A stretch of 64,000 nt of DNA from Dimorphilus gyrociliatus (Eukaryota > Annelida > Polychaeta > Dinophilidae), in NCBI GenBank assembly GCA_904063045.1, contig CAJFCJ010000006.1:4480408-4544407 (forward strand). The letters are read 5' to 3'. How positions within the stretch are numbered: position 1 is the stretch's first letter; each line of letters opens with the position of its first letter. Shown piece after piece: positions 1 to 10,623 of this stretch. Made by a program: the position numbers and the translations under genes. Below the pieces are notes generated by a model. It ran no database searches. It saw only the letters and a list, made by a program, of their open reading frames with translations, and was not told the origin of the DNA.

Positions 1-1327
1 CGAACAGTTGATATGTTTGCTTTTTTCAAGGTAGTAATAAACTAAAAGTAACTTTCACTATTAAATTCATTCATTATTTGTTTAGCCTCTGAGTTGGCAA
101 GTCTGGCTGTCGGTTTATGCGTCGTTAATTCTTGTCTCGTTATGTTTATGGCTTTTTACTATCACGCACAAAGCGTCTTCTAACAATCCATTAAATCGTT
201 TATATAACTGTATATGGTACTGCTATGGTTGTATAACTCAGCAAGGAGCCGTCAGTGAAATAAAGAGTAGTTCTGGAAGATATATTGTTGGTACATGGTG
301 GATTTTTGTCTTGGTTATTGTTGCTACCTACACAGGAAATCTTATTGCGTTCCTTACTACAAATATCCCAAAATTACCTTTTTCAACACTCGAGCAGATG
401 GCGCAACAAAAGGAGTATGCCTACGGGTTACAAGATGGTATTGTCCAAATGATGCTATTTAAAGTAACACATTGTTTGTCATATTGTTTGCGCTATTCAT
501 AAGATTACTTTTTGTATTATTTAGACATCTTCAAATCCAACCTATAAAAGAGTCTGGGAAGGAATATCAAGTCATCGTGATGATGTTTTAGTTAAAGATA
601 CAACCGAAGGCCTCGTCAAGGCAAAAAACGAGAAATACATTTATATTGGCGAGAAGACGAATATAGAAGCAGAAATGGCTTCAGATTGTAATATAACTTT
701 ACTACCTGAAGAGTTTTTCAAGGTTGGTTTTGGATTTGCTCTTCAGGATGGGGATCCTTACGGAGAGGTTTTTAATAAGGAGTTCGTAAAATTTCGTCAT
801 TTTTCAATTAAAAGAGTAGCTTTTTCATAATTAATCTCTTTCTTTTTAGAATTATGAGTATACTTGAAGGTGGACTTATCCAGAGGTGGAAGAAGAAACA
901 CTGGCCTGCTGAACATTGTAAGGCAACTGTAAAAATAGCTCATGTAAATGTTATATCCTTCCGAGATTGTATAGGACAATTTGCTCTCTTAGCGGCAGGA
1001 ATAGGAGTGGCTACATTGATTTTAACAGCTGAATATCTTATACTTCACACTCAGAAACGTCGATTTTTAAAGAAGAAGAAGCGAAGAATTTCAGTTGCAT
1101 CCGTATCTAGAAGAGTTGGCAGTGTCCCACCATTTAAAATACCTCAAGCAGATAGACTAGAGGACGAAACACCTACAATGAATAAACTATCTGTAAATGA
1201 ATCAGACTCTGCAGTATATTCAGTTTCATCCACACCAAATTCATCCTGCGAAAATATAGATGTGATAACTGATGAGGCGAATGTTAACAATAGCAGAAAA
1301 CCTAGCGACACACTGAATGGAAGATGA
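1..1327 (+). CDS. Ionotropic glutamate receptor-like subunit, 3' part
   Basis: C-terminal half of a ligand-gated cation channel of the iGluR/IR superfamily, truncated by the window start. Exons: <1-30, 86-463, 525-781, 850-1327. The last donor is GTTCGT, and using it keeps the frame. Exon 2 encodes TM1, a pore loop with the QQG motif (CYGCITQQGA), and TM3 with TYTGNLIAFLT, where classical AMPA/kainate receptors have SYTANLAAFLT. Exon 3 encodes the S2 ligand-binding lobe (EEFFKVGFGFALQDGDPYGE). Exon 4 gives the end of S2 (SILEGGLIQRWKKKHW), the fourth membrane segment (residues around QFALLAAGIGVATLILTAEY) and a basic, Ser-rich cytoplasmic tail. Seen: domain order and motifs. Inferred: a divergent, IR-like or invertebrate-specific member rather than a clear AMPA, kainate or NMDA orthologue. 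The amino-terminal domain and S1 lobe lie upstream of the window. Confidence 0.88.
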
Positions 1328-1436
1328 CAAAGACAAATAACCCGGATTAATTATAAATTTATTATATTTCAATTTATTTTCTTGTCGGAAAATAATTTAT
1401 TATTCTTGCTAGGTAATAAAAGAACATTGTATTATT

Positions 1437-2979
1437 CTATATTAGGCTTAAACTGTGCACTGTCTCATAATATCCATCACTGTCGGTTGAAAATCGCTTT
1501 GACAACAATATCGAATCAACTTTCAAAGTACCGAACGGATAATCACCAAGTTTCGATAAGATATTACTGCAATTGAACGACTTTCTGGTACTATTAGTAG
1601 ATCGGAATAAGGAATTCATTAGTGTAACGTGCATTTTCACTCGGTCATATTGCTGCTTTATAAAGCGAGTAGAATTTAATCTGAAATATAAGATTCTATA
1701 ATGGTACAATTGAATTTACATCTTAACACTACCTGTCCATTAGAGCTTCAACAACCGCTTTTAATGCGTCACATTCGGTTACTTTAGCGTAAAGAACATC
1801 TACTTCATTCGTATCATCGTTCATTATTTCAAGACCTTCTATACAGGCTTCCATTCCATTTTGATCGGGTTTAGCCCTATTAATTATTTATTAAAATAAG
1901 ATAATAATAAAAAAAGAATGAATGAGAAATGATTAATTCAGTATATATGTAAATATAAATAAAAACCGAAGAAAGTTTGCTCTGAATTCATCGAGTACTT
2001 CCGTCAGTTCATCAATTTCTGTCTTATTTAAAAGTACTAGGACACCCAACGTAATATGCAGTTTATCCGGCGTTTGAAATAGACTTTCATCAATACAGTC
2101 CGACTGTAAATAATACAAGTTAAATATATGGAAACATTAAATAAATAGAGATTATCGTACTGTTCTCTTTGTTTCCAAAACAGAATTTTTAAACTTGTTA
2201 AAACTTGATTTAATATCATTATTCTTCGCAATTGACATTGAAAGAAAATGCGTAAATTGAAGTTTTTGTCTAGCATTATTAAGAATTAACTCTAATCGAG
2301 TTTTTGCTGAAATTACACCTCGTTTTTCAATTCCAGTAATTACTGAAAAGAATGAAGAATTAAATAAAAGACTTAAAGAACAATGAGTTTGTTAGATAAA
2401 TAATAATAATACAATAAGAGAGTTTATAGTGCGTTTGAGAATGTATTTTCTTTAAGAGTATATCTTTAGTATTGACTTTGATAACAAATCCAAGCTACAA
2501 AAGATATAGAGCACTCGTTCGGTACTTAGATTAAATAACTACTTGATAGAAATATAAAAAAAAGAGAATTGAAATCTATTTAATTCTTAAATTATCATTC
2601 TCTAGATTGATATGTCTTTAATTCTGTGTTAAAATAGTTGTTAACCGTGTATTTACTTACTAACTTGTCCATTTTGACCGATAGAGGGTACTGTCACTCG
2701 TGTATTTGTTTCTTTTTCAAGACGCTTTTTAGTTTCCCCCTTTTTACCTATAATAAACTTATAACAATCAATTGGAACATCTAAAGCTGTTTTAAATCCT
2801 TTTTCAGTCTTTTCAATTGTTATTGAATCAGCATCACAACATTCGTCCTCGTACACATTATTTTCTGACCATTTTCCCTGATAATCTTCATCTTCGTTGA
2901 AATTATTTGAAAATCCTGTTGGATTTAGGCGATAACACCTATTTTCAAGACGAATTATCTGAGGTTTTACAACATCCAT
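1437..2979 (-). CDS. ASCC1: Activating signal cointegrator 1 complex subunit 1 (ASCC1)
   Basis: RNA-binding subunit of the ASC-1/ASCC complex, which acts with the ASCC3 helicase in transcription coactivation and alkylation repair. Exons, 5' to 3' on the minus strand: 2979-2661, 2342-2161, 2103-1967, 1876-1733, 1680-1437, giving 341 aa, close to the human length. The N-terminus (MDVVKPQIIRLENRCYRLNP) matches the conserved ASCC1 start. A KH domain follows, with the GxxG loop in FIIGKKGETKKRLE. The C-terminal half is a 2H phosphoesterase (AKAP7-like) domain with both catalytic HxT motifs, LHITLGVL and MHVTLMNS. The middle exon carries the conserved stretch IMNDDTNEVDVLYAKV. The first intron (318 bp) is long for this locus. 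All junctions are in phase and use GT-AG. Confidence 0.95.
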
Positions 2980-3204
2980 AGAGTAAACTCTCTTTATCGC
3001 TCAACCGATAAACAGTTACGCCCCCTATACGTGTATTTTTCGCTCAATTTGAATGGAAAAAGAGGGAAATTTTTGAAGATTATGAAGAAAGTAAAGAACG
3101 AATGGGAAATATATTTAAAAAGATATAACAAGAACATATTTATCTCTAAGTATAGATGTTTACTTCTCACTAATTTCTAATAGTAACAATCAAATATAAA
3201 AGTT

Positions 3205-5080
3205 TTACATTGAACTTTCTTTTTCTTCAACTGTATAAACAATATTACTTAAGCTTTTGTCAAGGGGTTTAGCACTGTCAGGATCAACATCTTCATCATT
3301 CTGTGTATGAGTCTCCAAATATCTTTTATGCATGTATTCTCCAATGTAATAACCAATTACACCAAGAATAAATATAACTAATTGAATGTAAATTTTGGTC
3401 GAAACGCAAATTAATGTTGTATAAACATATCCAATGACCATGCCAACAGCCTCCCAGAATCTATAAGTTGAAAAGGCTCCTTCAGGATTGTCACTGAACA
3501 TTATTCCGTACATTGCTGCATATATAAATTTTAATTAAAATCGTTATAGATATTATCTTATATATACAGTATATATATATATTCCTAACCATTCATTTGT
3601 GAAATGAAAATTCCATCACCTAAAGACCATAAAGATGGTATTATAAAAAATACTGCTCCCTTTGTAGAATCTGGCACCCACAATAGCAGAAAGGTTATAG
3701 TCGCTAGTCGTACAACGAAACCTAAACGTATTAAAATTCGGGAGACAAAAATTAAATGAGACGTTTAACGATATTGTTGCAGCTACAAACATGCTGTAAA
3801 GACATAAACTCGACCGACTTTTTCCATTATAAAACCACAAACTAGCGAAATAATACACGAAGTCATACCATAAGTCATAAGTGCATATCCCATAACCCCG
3901 CTCCCCAGCGAACAACCTATATACGCTAAAGTCAAGTCTGCCAGAGCAAAGCTTTGACTCATTCCTGAATAAATATTTAGGAACGTCATCGCTAATTGTC
4001 TAGCTCGTATGATTTGTTTAAACGTCACCGCAACACTAGTTTTTATATTGTCTAAAACACTTTTGCCATCGTCTTCAGCTATTTTATTTTCTTTATCAAC
4101 GAAGAATAGTATAAGCAAGCCAGCAAAAAGCGCTTCACAACTGTGAACGGTAACTAACACCATTATCTAGTAAAAAAGGATGATATTTATTTAAAAGGAA
4201 AAGGAAAAGTTAGTTACCTACTCTTCCGTGTGCAGGTCCATCTCCTGCAGCTGTTTCATTCACTGGTGCGGGACAAAAACCAGCACCACAATGAGGCAAG
4301 GGTCCTCGATATGGAGCAGCTGCTGTTGTTGTTTCAAATGGAGTCATTGTTGAATTTAATAAAGTTTCATTGAAGCTCATTGGTATTGTACCAGGAATAG
4401 TCTCAGCAGATGATCCGCCTCCGCCACTATTCATTATCACAGAAGTCAAGAAGCATCCAAACGATGTTCCTGAAACAGAGTATTAAAGAACGATAAGATA
4501 TCTTGTATCAGGATTAGTCGAGTAATTTTACGTCACTTTAATTCCTACCTAATAAAAGGAAACAAAAAAATACTCCAAAAAATAACGATATAACTTCATC
4601 GGCATTTTTTTTTGTGATCATCGAATACCTTAAACCTAGATCAGTAAAATAGGCAGCCTGCGCTGAAAAGACTGGTCCAAAGACCAAACCATTTATTATT
4701 GCAGCCGGTATAACAGTATAATATGCAACATGGTAGTTTGCAATCATCCATGTAGTAAAGCCAAAAAATCCAATTACCATAGTCATTTTACAACCTAAAA
4801 GCTTTATAAACAGAGGTGATAAAGCCAAACATCCTAATATTGATGTAGCAAAACTGACGCCTAATCCAATTGTTCCAACAGTTCCATTTATAGCGCTTTG
4901 AATGATACTTAGTCCAACGTAGCTCGTGAAAAGAAGAAAATAAGCTAGAGTGCAAACTACTGCATTTTTTATGATATTCTTTTTTTCATTCTTATCAAGT
5001 TTAGAGAATGAGTTTTCTTTCAGACCATTTTTAAGATCATTGTTACATTGATCGGTAAAAGTCTCCTCCGCACATGACAT
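3205..5080 (-). CDS. UNC93A: UNC93A-like multi-pass membrane protein
   Basis: Major-facilitator-like membrane protein of the UNC-93 family, whose members regulate potassium channels or traffic receptors. The UNC93A branch is poorly characterised. Exons on the minus strand: 5080-4549, 4469-4222, 4166-3791, 3721-3590, 3515-3205, giving 532 aa. About eleven to twelve hydrophobic segments are visible. Family signatures include SAQAAYFTDLGLRYS, the conserved Cys-rich extracellular loop (PHCGAGFCPAP), IPSLWSLGDGIFISQMN and FSTYRFWEAVGMVIGY near the C-terminus. The loop in exon 2 is Ser/Thr/Gly-rich with several NxS/T sites. It ends with an acidic cytoplasmic tail. The exon 2 donor is placed at GTAGGT to keep phase. 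The start is the first ATG of exon 1 (MSCAEETFTD). Confidence 0.9.
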
Positions 5081-6200
5081 CCCGTTAGCGAAAGTAGTTA
5101 AATCAGTGCGTAAAACGGTAAACAGACTTTAAATGACTGTTATTTACCGAGGTATTTTATCTATAAACCGATTAAGGACAGTGATAAGAATAAGAAAAAG
5201 TCCAGTTAAAAAATTAAAGTAGGCTGCTGAATCGCGGGTGATCTCTACTTATTTTGCGTAATATCTTAACTGATAGAAGTAGATTAAAACGGACATTATT
5301 AATATGTCAAGTATAAGATGAAGCGTAAGATAATCTAAGATCGAAGGCAAAATCATTGTAAATTATTAATTTATCAATTAATTTAATATTCTTTGATCCG
5401 TTTTAATTCTTTTTTATTATTACAAATATAGTAGCCAATTAAAATCAATAAAAAAATGTCAATCTTTCAGTGAAAGTTTCTTTTTTTCAAATAATGCGAT
5501 GATAAGAGAATTGAGGGAATGTTGCAGTTCTTCTTTCGTTTCCGGCTGGAGATGATGCATAGGCAGCACGTGTTTTTTTGTTGGGTTTTAAAAATTGATT
5601 TATGTTTTCATTATTTTGCGTTTTCTTTTCGGTATGCGAAAAAGATTTATATATACATATGCTTATACTGAATATATATATATATATATATGCGACTCCC
5701 TTAGCCCAATATTCTTTGGACAGCTGCAAAAGAGGAGAGAAGACGCAACCATATCAATATGTAGGCTAATTTCCAGTAGCCTACAATTCCGATTACGCAA
5801 CAAAATATTGATTAACGTTCTGCATTCATCTTGTATTCAAAAAGCTGCCATAAGAGGCATAGAAGTATATCAATAATTTTTCATTAAGGCTTGATGCTTA
5901 AATTCTGGTTTAATTTGATAAATGAGGAGAAAATATCCAAAACCGTTGTTCCCGCCGCCCCTTTAGCGCTTAACCGTATAACAACTATTACCGACGATAC
6001 ATCTACGCGTAAAATATGCTGGCTTTGTAAAAGAAATACTGTAAAAGTAGTTATATTAAGCGTATTTCAATATTAAAAACCAAGAAAATGTATTTTAAAA
6101 ATTTTCGCAAACTTCTAATGGCTAATATTGTGCAAAGTTTACGAAAGCCCACTGTGATCGGTGCGTATTAATCTCACTAGCCGGACTTTTTGTCTCCGAT
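5081..6200. other. Intergenic, divergent promoter spacer
   Basis: AT-rich spacer between the UNC93A-like start and the SAP130 promoter. It contains a short (TA)n tract near 5673-5693. Short ORFs at 5595-5876 and 5891-6076 have low-complexity or unrecognisable translations and no splice support, so no gene is called. Confidence 0.6.
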
Positions 6201-6238
6201 CGGAAGTGTGTAAAATCACGTGACTTGTTACAGCCAAT
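6201..6238. promoter_or_regulatory. SAP130 promoter cluster: ETS, E-box, CCAAT
   Basis: Within 40 bp are CGGAAGTG (6201-6208, ETS-like), TCACGTGA (6216-6223, palindromic E-box) and CCAAT (6234-6238), about 20 bp before the first candidate SAP130 ATG at 6257. The motifs are read from the sequence; promoter function is inferred from position. Confidence 0.45.
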
Positions 6239-6256
6239 CACGACCGCTTGTATGTT

Positions 6257-9200
6257 ATGAGTGGAGCTGTGTGGTATAGTAAGAGAATTCTTTAAAGAAT
6301 CGTTGGAATACGTTTAATATTTTTATTGCGAATGTAAGTATAGGGAAATTGTGTCTCTATAGATTATCATGTGCGTCTATGAATATAATTGACTTTACTG
6401 TTTTTCTAATATCGGCCTTTAAAAGAGGCATTTCTCAGCTGTCTGGTACGAGACAGGTTACATGTTATACGAGCATATTCTTAGTTTATGTTAGCGTTTT
6501 TTTCGTGATAGATTTGCGATAAAGAACAAGAAGGTTTTGTACTATGGAATAGTGATAATAGATTAATTTTTGTTGTTTGCTTTGTGTCGAAATTTAGACG
6601 CGAAGTTTAGCGAGTTCACAGTGCTTCGCTGGGGGAAGCGCGGTGGGAATTCCTTTGACGTCATAGGCGATTCCGCATATTTTTAGACAGGCTATTTTTT
6701 GATATGATTGGTGTTTCCCCGATATAGGTGTGCATATATAGATATGTGTTTCTTTCAGGGCAACGCCTGAACATCCAACTCGATCGGACGACGAAGTTAG
6801 AATTCCGTCGAGTAAGACATTATACAACAGAGATGCGGAAAGAGATAAACTCCCCGGGTTTAGTCAACAGCTAAATTTCCAGGTTTCTTATTAAACTTTA
6901 TATTTATGCAATATTTTTCACTGATTTTAATAATTGCATAACAGAAAGGAATACAGAAGCCTATTGCTCCTGCAATCTCCTCCATTTTACCAGCAGGACA
7001 ATTAAACGCTGGAGTTGGTAAAACACTACGTAAGTAATTAAAAATCTGTCATCCTAAAGATTTGTTATTATACAAATCGGATGTTTTCCCGTTTGAAGGA
7101 TTACAAAGTTCTAATTATTCAGTGGAAAGTTCATCATTAACTGGTAATACATTAGCCATTCAAGCTGTAAATACTAATGTTGTAACCACAATTACTCCTC
7201 CTGCTGCTCATACTAATGTTAATTTAGTATCTCCGGGAACAACAATAGCCCATAATTTATCGGTAAGCTATAATACATAATACTATAATAAATAAACTAA
7301 TTTCATAATTAATTTGTAGGTTCCAATGGCTTCTATTATCCGACAACCAACAATTGCAACGCCTCCTGCAGCTCATCAGGGAGCGACCTATGTTCCTCAT
7401 GCGCAAAGTAGACGTAACTAGAAATAAAATTAGAATGATTTTAAATAATTTTTGTTTTTACTCTTTCTTACTAGTTCCCCTTTCAGGAAATACATCACAA
7501 AAAACACTTCGACAACAAACTGCTATAGTTCCAACTGTAACTAAACTACCGGGTCAGTCAGTAACTATTGCAGCTGGAAATGCCTTACACGGGGGGTAAA
7601 TATTAATTAACTGTTGGGTAAAAACAAAAGTTATTTACAATCACTATTTCAATGATTAAGGGGAACAACGGCCACTACTTCAACTAATAATAGTATAGGA
7701 ACTACCAACGTGCATATATCTATACAACAACCAACCAACTTGAAGACGTCGTCCATCCAGAGATTTCCTGCAACAGTGACGACGATAAATGCACCATCCG
7801 TTATTAATAAAAGTATGTACAATTTATTAATTTAAAAAAATTTTTTATTGGATAAAATTCTTAGTTTCTGTATCATCTCATCACATCATAAAAAAAGGAG
7901 TTATTTCAACAAATCCAGTCGGTACGAGTATAACAATTACACCCCCTTCACACCACTCTCAAATGTCAAATCCCAACCAATCTACCATTTCAACAATTAA
8001 TAAGAATGTTAAAGGTAGTAGATATATATATTACTATCTCAAATATAAAACTTCTTAAAATATCTTTCGCAATTACCAGGCTTTTCAGCCATACAAGTTG
8101 GCGTTGCTCAAAATAATCCAACAGCGATAACAACTAACGCATCTCAGGCAAAAGCAATCGGTTTGTCCTTACAATTTTTAAGAATTAAAAATTAAATTTT
8201 TATTAAATCAACAGCTAAGATCACACCCAATAGGCATTCTAATAATGAACATCAAACAAATTTACAACCTGGGTTGACCCAAATAAGATTGTCAGGAGAT
8301 TCTAAACTTGATGGGTAAGAAAAATAACGCTGATGCATTTATTTTTTATTAAACAATTTAAATTTTTTAGACATCCGATAACCTATTCCACGAGCTTTCA
8401 AAATGTAGTTACTTTACCGAACGCTCGCAGTTTTGGTAAATATTATAATCTTACAAATATTTTAGTGAAATGTTAATGAAAAGAAATGCAATTTAAAATT
8501 TCTACAGTAACAACGAACCAACAATTGACTCATCATCCAAATACACTGCAGTCTTCACCGAAACCTAGTATACTTACACGTAAAAGACCAGCACACGATA
8601 GGTTGTTATTTCTTATATATATATTGTAACAAAATCAAGATAATAAGGTTTATATCTGAATAGTCCATCTATGCAATCGGCCAAAAAGAACCTCCTTTCT
8701 TCCAATTTATCAACTACTCATTCGGAAGCAAATAATAATTTAGAGTCGAGGGTCGTCAGCTGCTCGCCCAAAATGCAAACCGCTTCCGCGGCTTATCTGT
8801 AAGTTTGAAGAGCTATTTCTGTTTAAATAACAAGTATTACAAATGTGATCTACTCCAGAGATCCGAATCGAGAAAACAGTCAATCGTCTACTGATACAGC
8901 TACATCAAATGAAAGTACGCCAAGTCAAATTGACTTGCAACGATTAAAAAGGGAGGCAGATGACGGTAATAATTCACCTACGTCAGAGTTATCACCTCGA
9001 AAGAGATCAAGAAAGCAGATATTGTATGAAATTTTGATTTATAAATAATTATTTAATTGCTTCTATTGAAAAGGTTTAATATTCTTAGCAATAGGGGAGA
9101 AATACCTGACCAGTTATCAACAGACGAAGAGTACGATACAATCAATGTGATAAAATTTAATTTACGGATTGAATTAGAAAAGATAAATGCACAAAGATTG

Positions 9201-10111
9201 GAGCAGCATCGACTGCATTTAGAACGACGGAAAGAAGAAAATTCAGCAGAAGGTTTGTTGAGTTTGGTGGAAAAAAATTTATTTCTGACATGTTTTCTTA
9301 TAAAAGATATGGAATTGAAAGCTAATTTGATAGAAATCGATGCTGTTTTGGCAAATGCTTACGTAGACGACAAAGTAACAGAAACCTTTGTTAAACAAGT
9401 TAAGGCTTCACTAGAGAAAGGTAGTATTGTGTTTCTCATGTATATGAGGTTAGGTAATATTAGTCTGCTTTCTTGTGTCAGAGAGTGAATTTGTTGATAA
9501 AGATGGATATCGGTGGACAACGGACAAAGAACGTTCAACTGTAAATTTGATGAACTTTTGCCAGTATGAATCAAAGGGCAGAACAAATCATTTTATGCGA
9601 CGAAGTGATGTCAAACCAAAAGATGAGAGACGACCTACAGTAAATGAATTGGCCAGTGCTAAAACTACCAATGTTCGAGCAACTGGTTGGAGATTTTATC
9701 ATATTGCTTCACAGTTTGAAGATATGGTAATTAGATAACAAATGTTATATCCATATTTCATATATAAAAACTGTTTTTTTCTTGCGACAGTCTGATTGTG
9801 AAAATGATCTTATCCCACGCCTTGCTTTACTGGATAAAAAATTGCTAACGATGCATAACACGGAGAGAAGTAGTGAAGAAGATACGGCTGTGTTAGCTGA
9901 TATTGTAAAAGTTAGTAAATATAAAATTATAAAGGGAAATACTAATTTAGAATGATTATAGGGAAATATGCAGCGGATACGTTTAATTGTTGACCAAATG
10001 AAAGACACTAAAAGTGCTTTGTTAAAAATACGTGATCAACACCATAACAAAGTTCGTGAACTAATTGATAAGAATCATAGTAAAAGGCCAGTAAAGAAGA
10101 AAGATCGGTGA
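6257..10111 (+). CDS. SAP130: Sin3A-associated protein SAP130
   Basis: Subunit of the mSin3A histone deacetylase corepressor complex, nuclear. Exons I can phase: 6759-6880 (end approximate), 6945-7029, 7099-7262, 7320-7407, 7487-7595, 7661-7812, 7865-8014, 8080-8160, 8215-8314, 8371-8435, 8508-8601, 8664-8798, 8859-9023, 9089-9252, 9307-9420, 9482-9726, 9791-9910, 9962-10111. The long N-terminal part is a low-complexity Thr/Ser/Pro/Gln region, as in SAP130. The C-terminal part matches the family: EFVDKDGYRW, an RRSDVKPKDERRPTVNELA segment, then GNMQRIRLIVDQMKDTKSAL and a basic tail. The start is uncertain. ATG 6257 with donor GTATAG at 6274 joins in phase to exon 6759, but a better-looking donor at 6279 would break the frame. 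Confidence 0.88.
6656..6663. promoter_or_regulatory. Palindromic CRE TGACGTCA
   Basis: Perfect 8-bp cAMP-response element in a GC-richer patch, about 95 bp before the first well-supported SAP130 exon. It could mark the real core promoter or an intronic element. Confidence 0.35.
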
Positions 10112-10623
10112 TGAAGATGAAAACGTGTTAAACTGTTTGTTTCGAATAATTCGTATAAATTATATGAAAAGGTGCCATAAACCGGCACAAACTGTGTGAA
10201 TAATGTACAAAAGAAATGTAAATGTTAGATTTCTTTTTCGTTTTTTGTAAAGTAGATTGTAAAGTTGTCGTATAGGAAAAGAATACACGAAAAAATGGCG
10301 GGAAAAGAGAAAAACCGGTTAAAACCGTTTAGGTTTCCCATATATGTATGACGTAGTGCATGAATTAGCCGCGTGATCACGTGATCTGTTCTGTACAATA
10401 CGAGTGTTTCCTTGATTTTCGGGCGTTTAAGAGAGATCGTAGAGGAACTAAAGCTACCAGCTCCTGTTAGATCAGTCACTTGCTTAGAATATAGCAACGA
10501 AATGCTATATAGTTAACAACCTACGCTAATTGTCGGTAAGATGCGCAACATTTCGTGTACGAATGTTAATGCAGCGTATAAATCAATCGACCGCTCGCAG
10601 ATAAAACACAGAATCAAGAGAGA
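10112..10623. other. Intergenic spacer with beta-arrestin promoter and 5' UTR
   Basis: About 500 bp between the SAP130 stop and the beta-arrestin start codon. The first part is the SAP130 3' UTR. The remainder holds the palindromic E-box element described separately and the probable beta-arrestin 5' UTR. No gene is visible. Confidence 0.6.
10373..10386. promoter_or_regulatory. Palindromic E-box element upstream of beta-arrestin
   Basis: GTGATCACGTGA at 10373-10384, embedded in the 12-bp palindrome GATCACGTGATC (10375-10386), about 240 bp before the beta-arrestin ATG. The same 12-mer occurs upstream of the FAM43-like gene at 49656-49667. TCACGTGA is the core bound by bHLH-ZIP factors of the USF/MITF/TFE type; binding here is inference. 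Confidence 0.45.

Noticed and set aside
782-849. Frameshift or pseudogene in the glutamate receptor-like gene
   Set aside because: A donor at 786 breaks the frame, but the GTTCGT donor at 782 restores it and gives the expected family sequence.
5595-6076. ORFs 5595-5876 and 5891-6076 as small genes
   Set aside because: Translations are repeat-driven or featureless, with no splice or context support.
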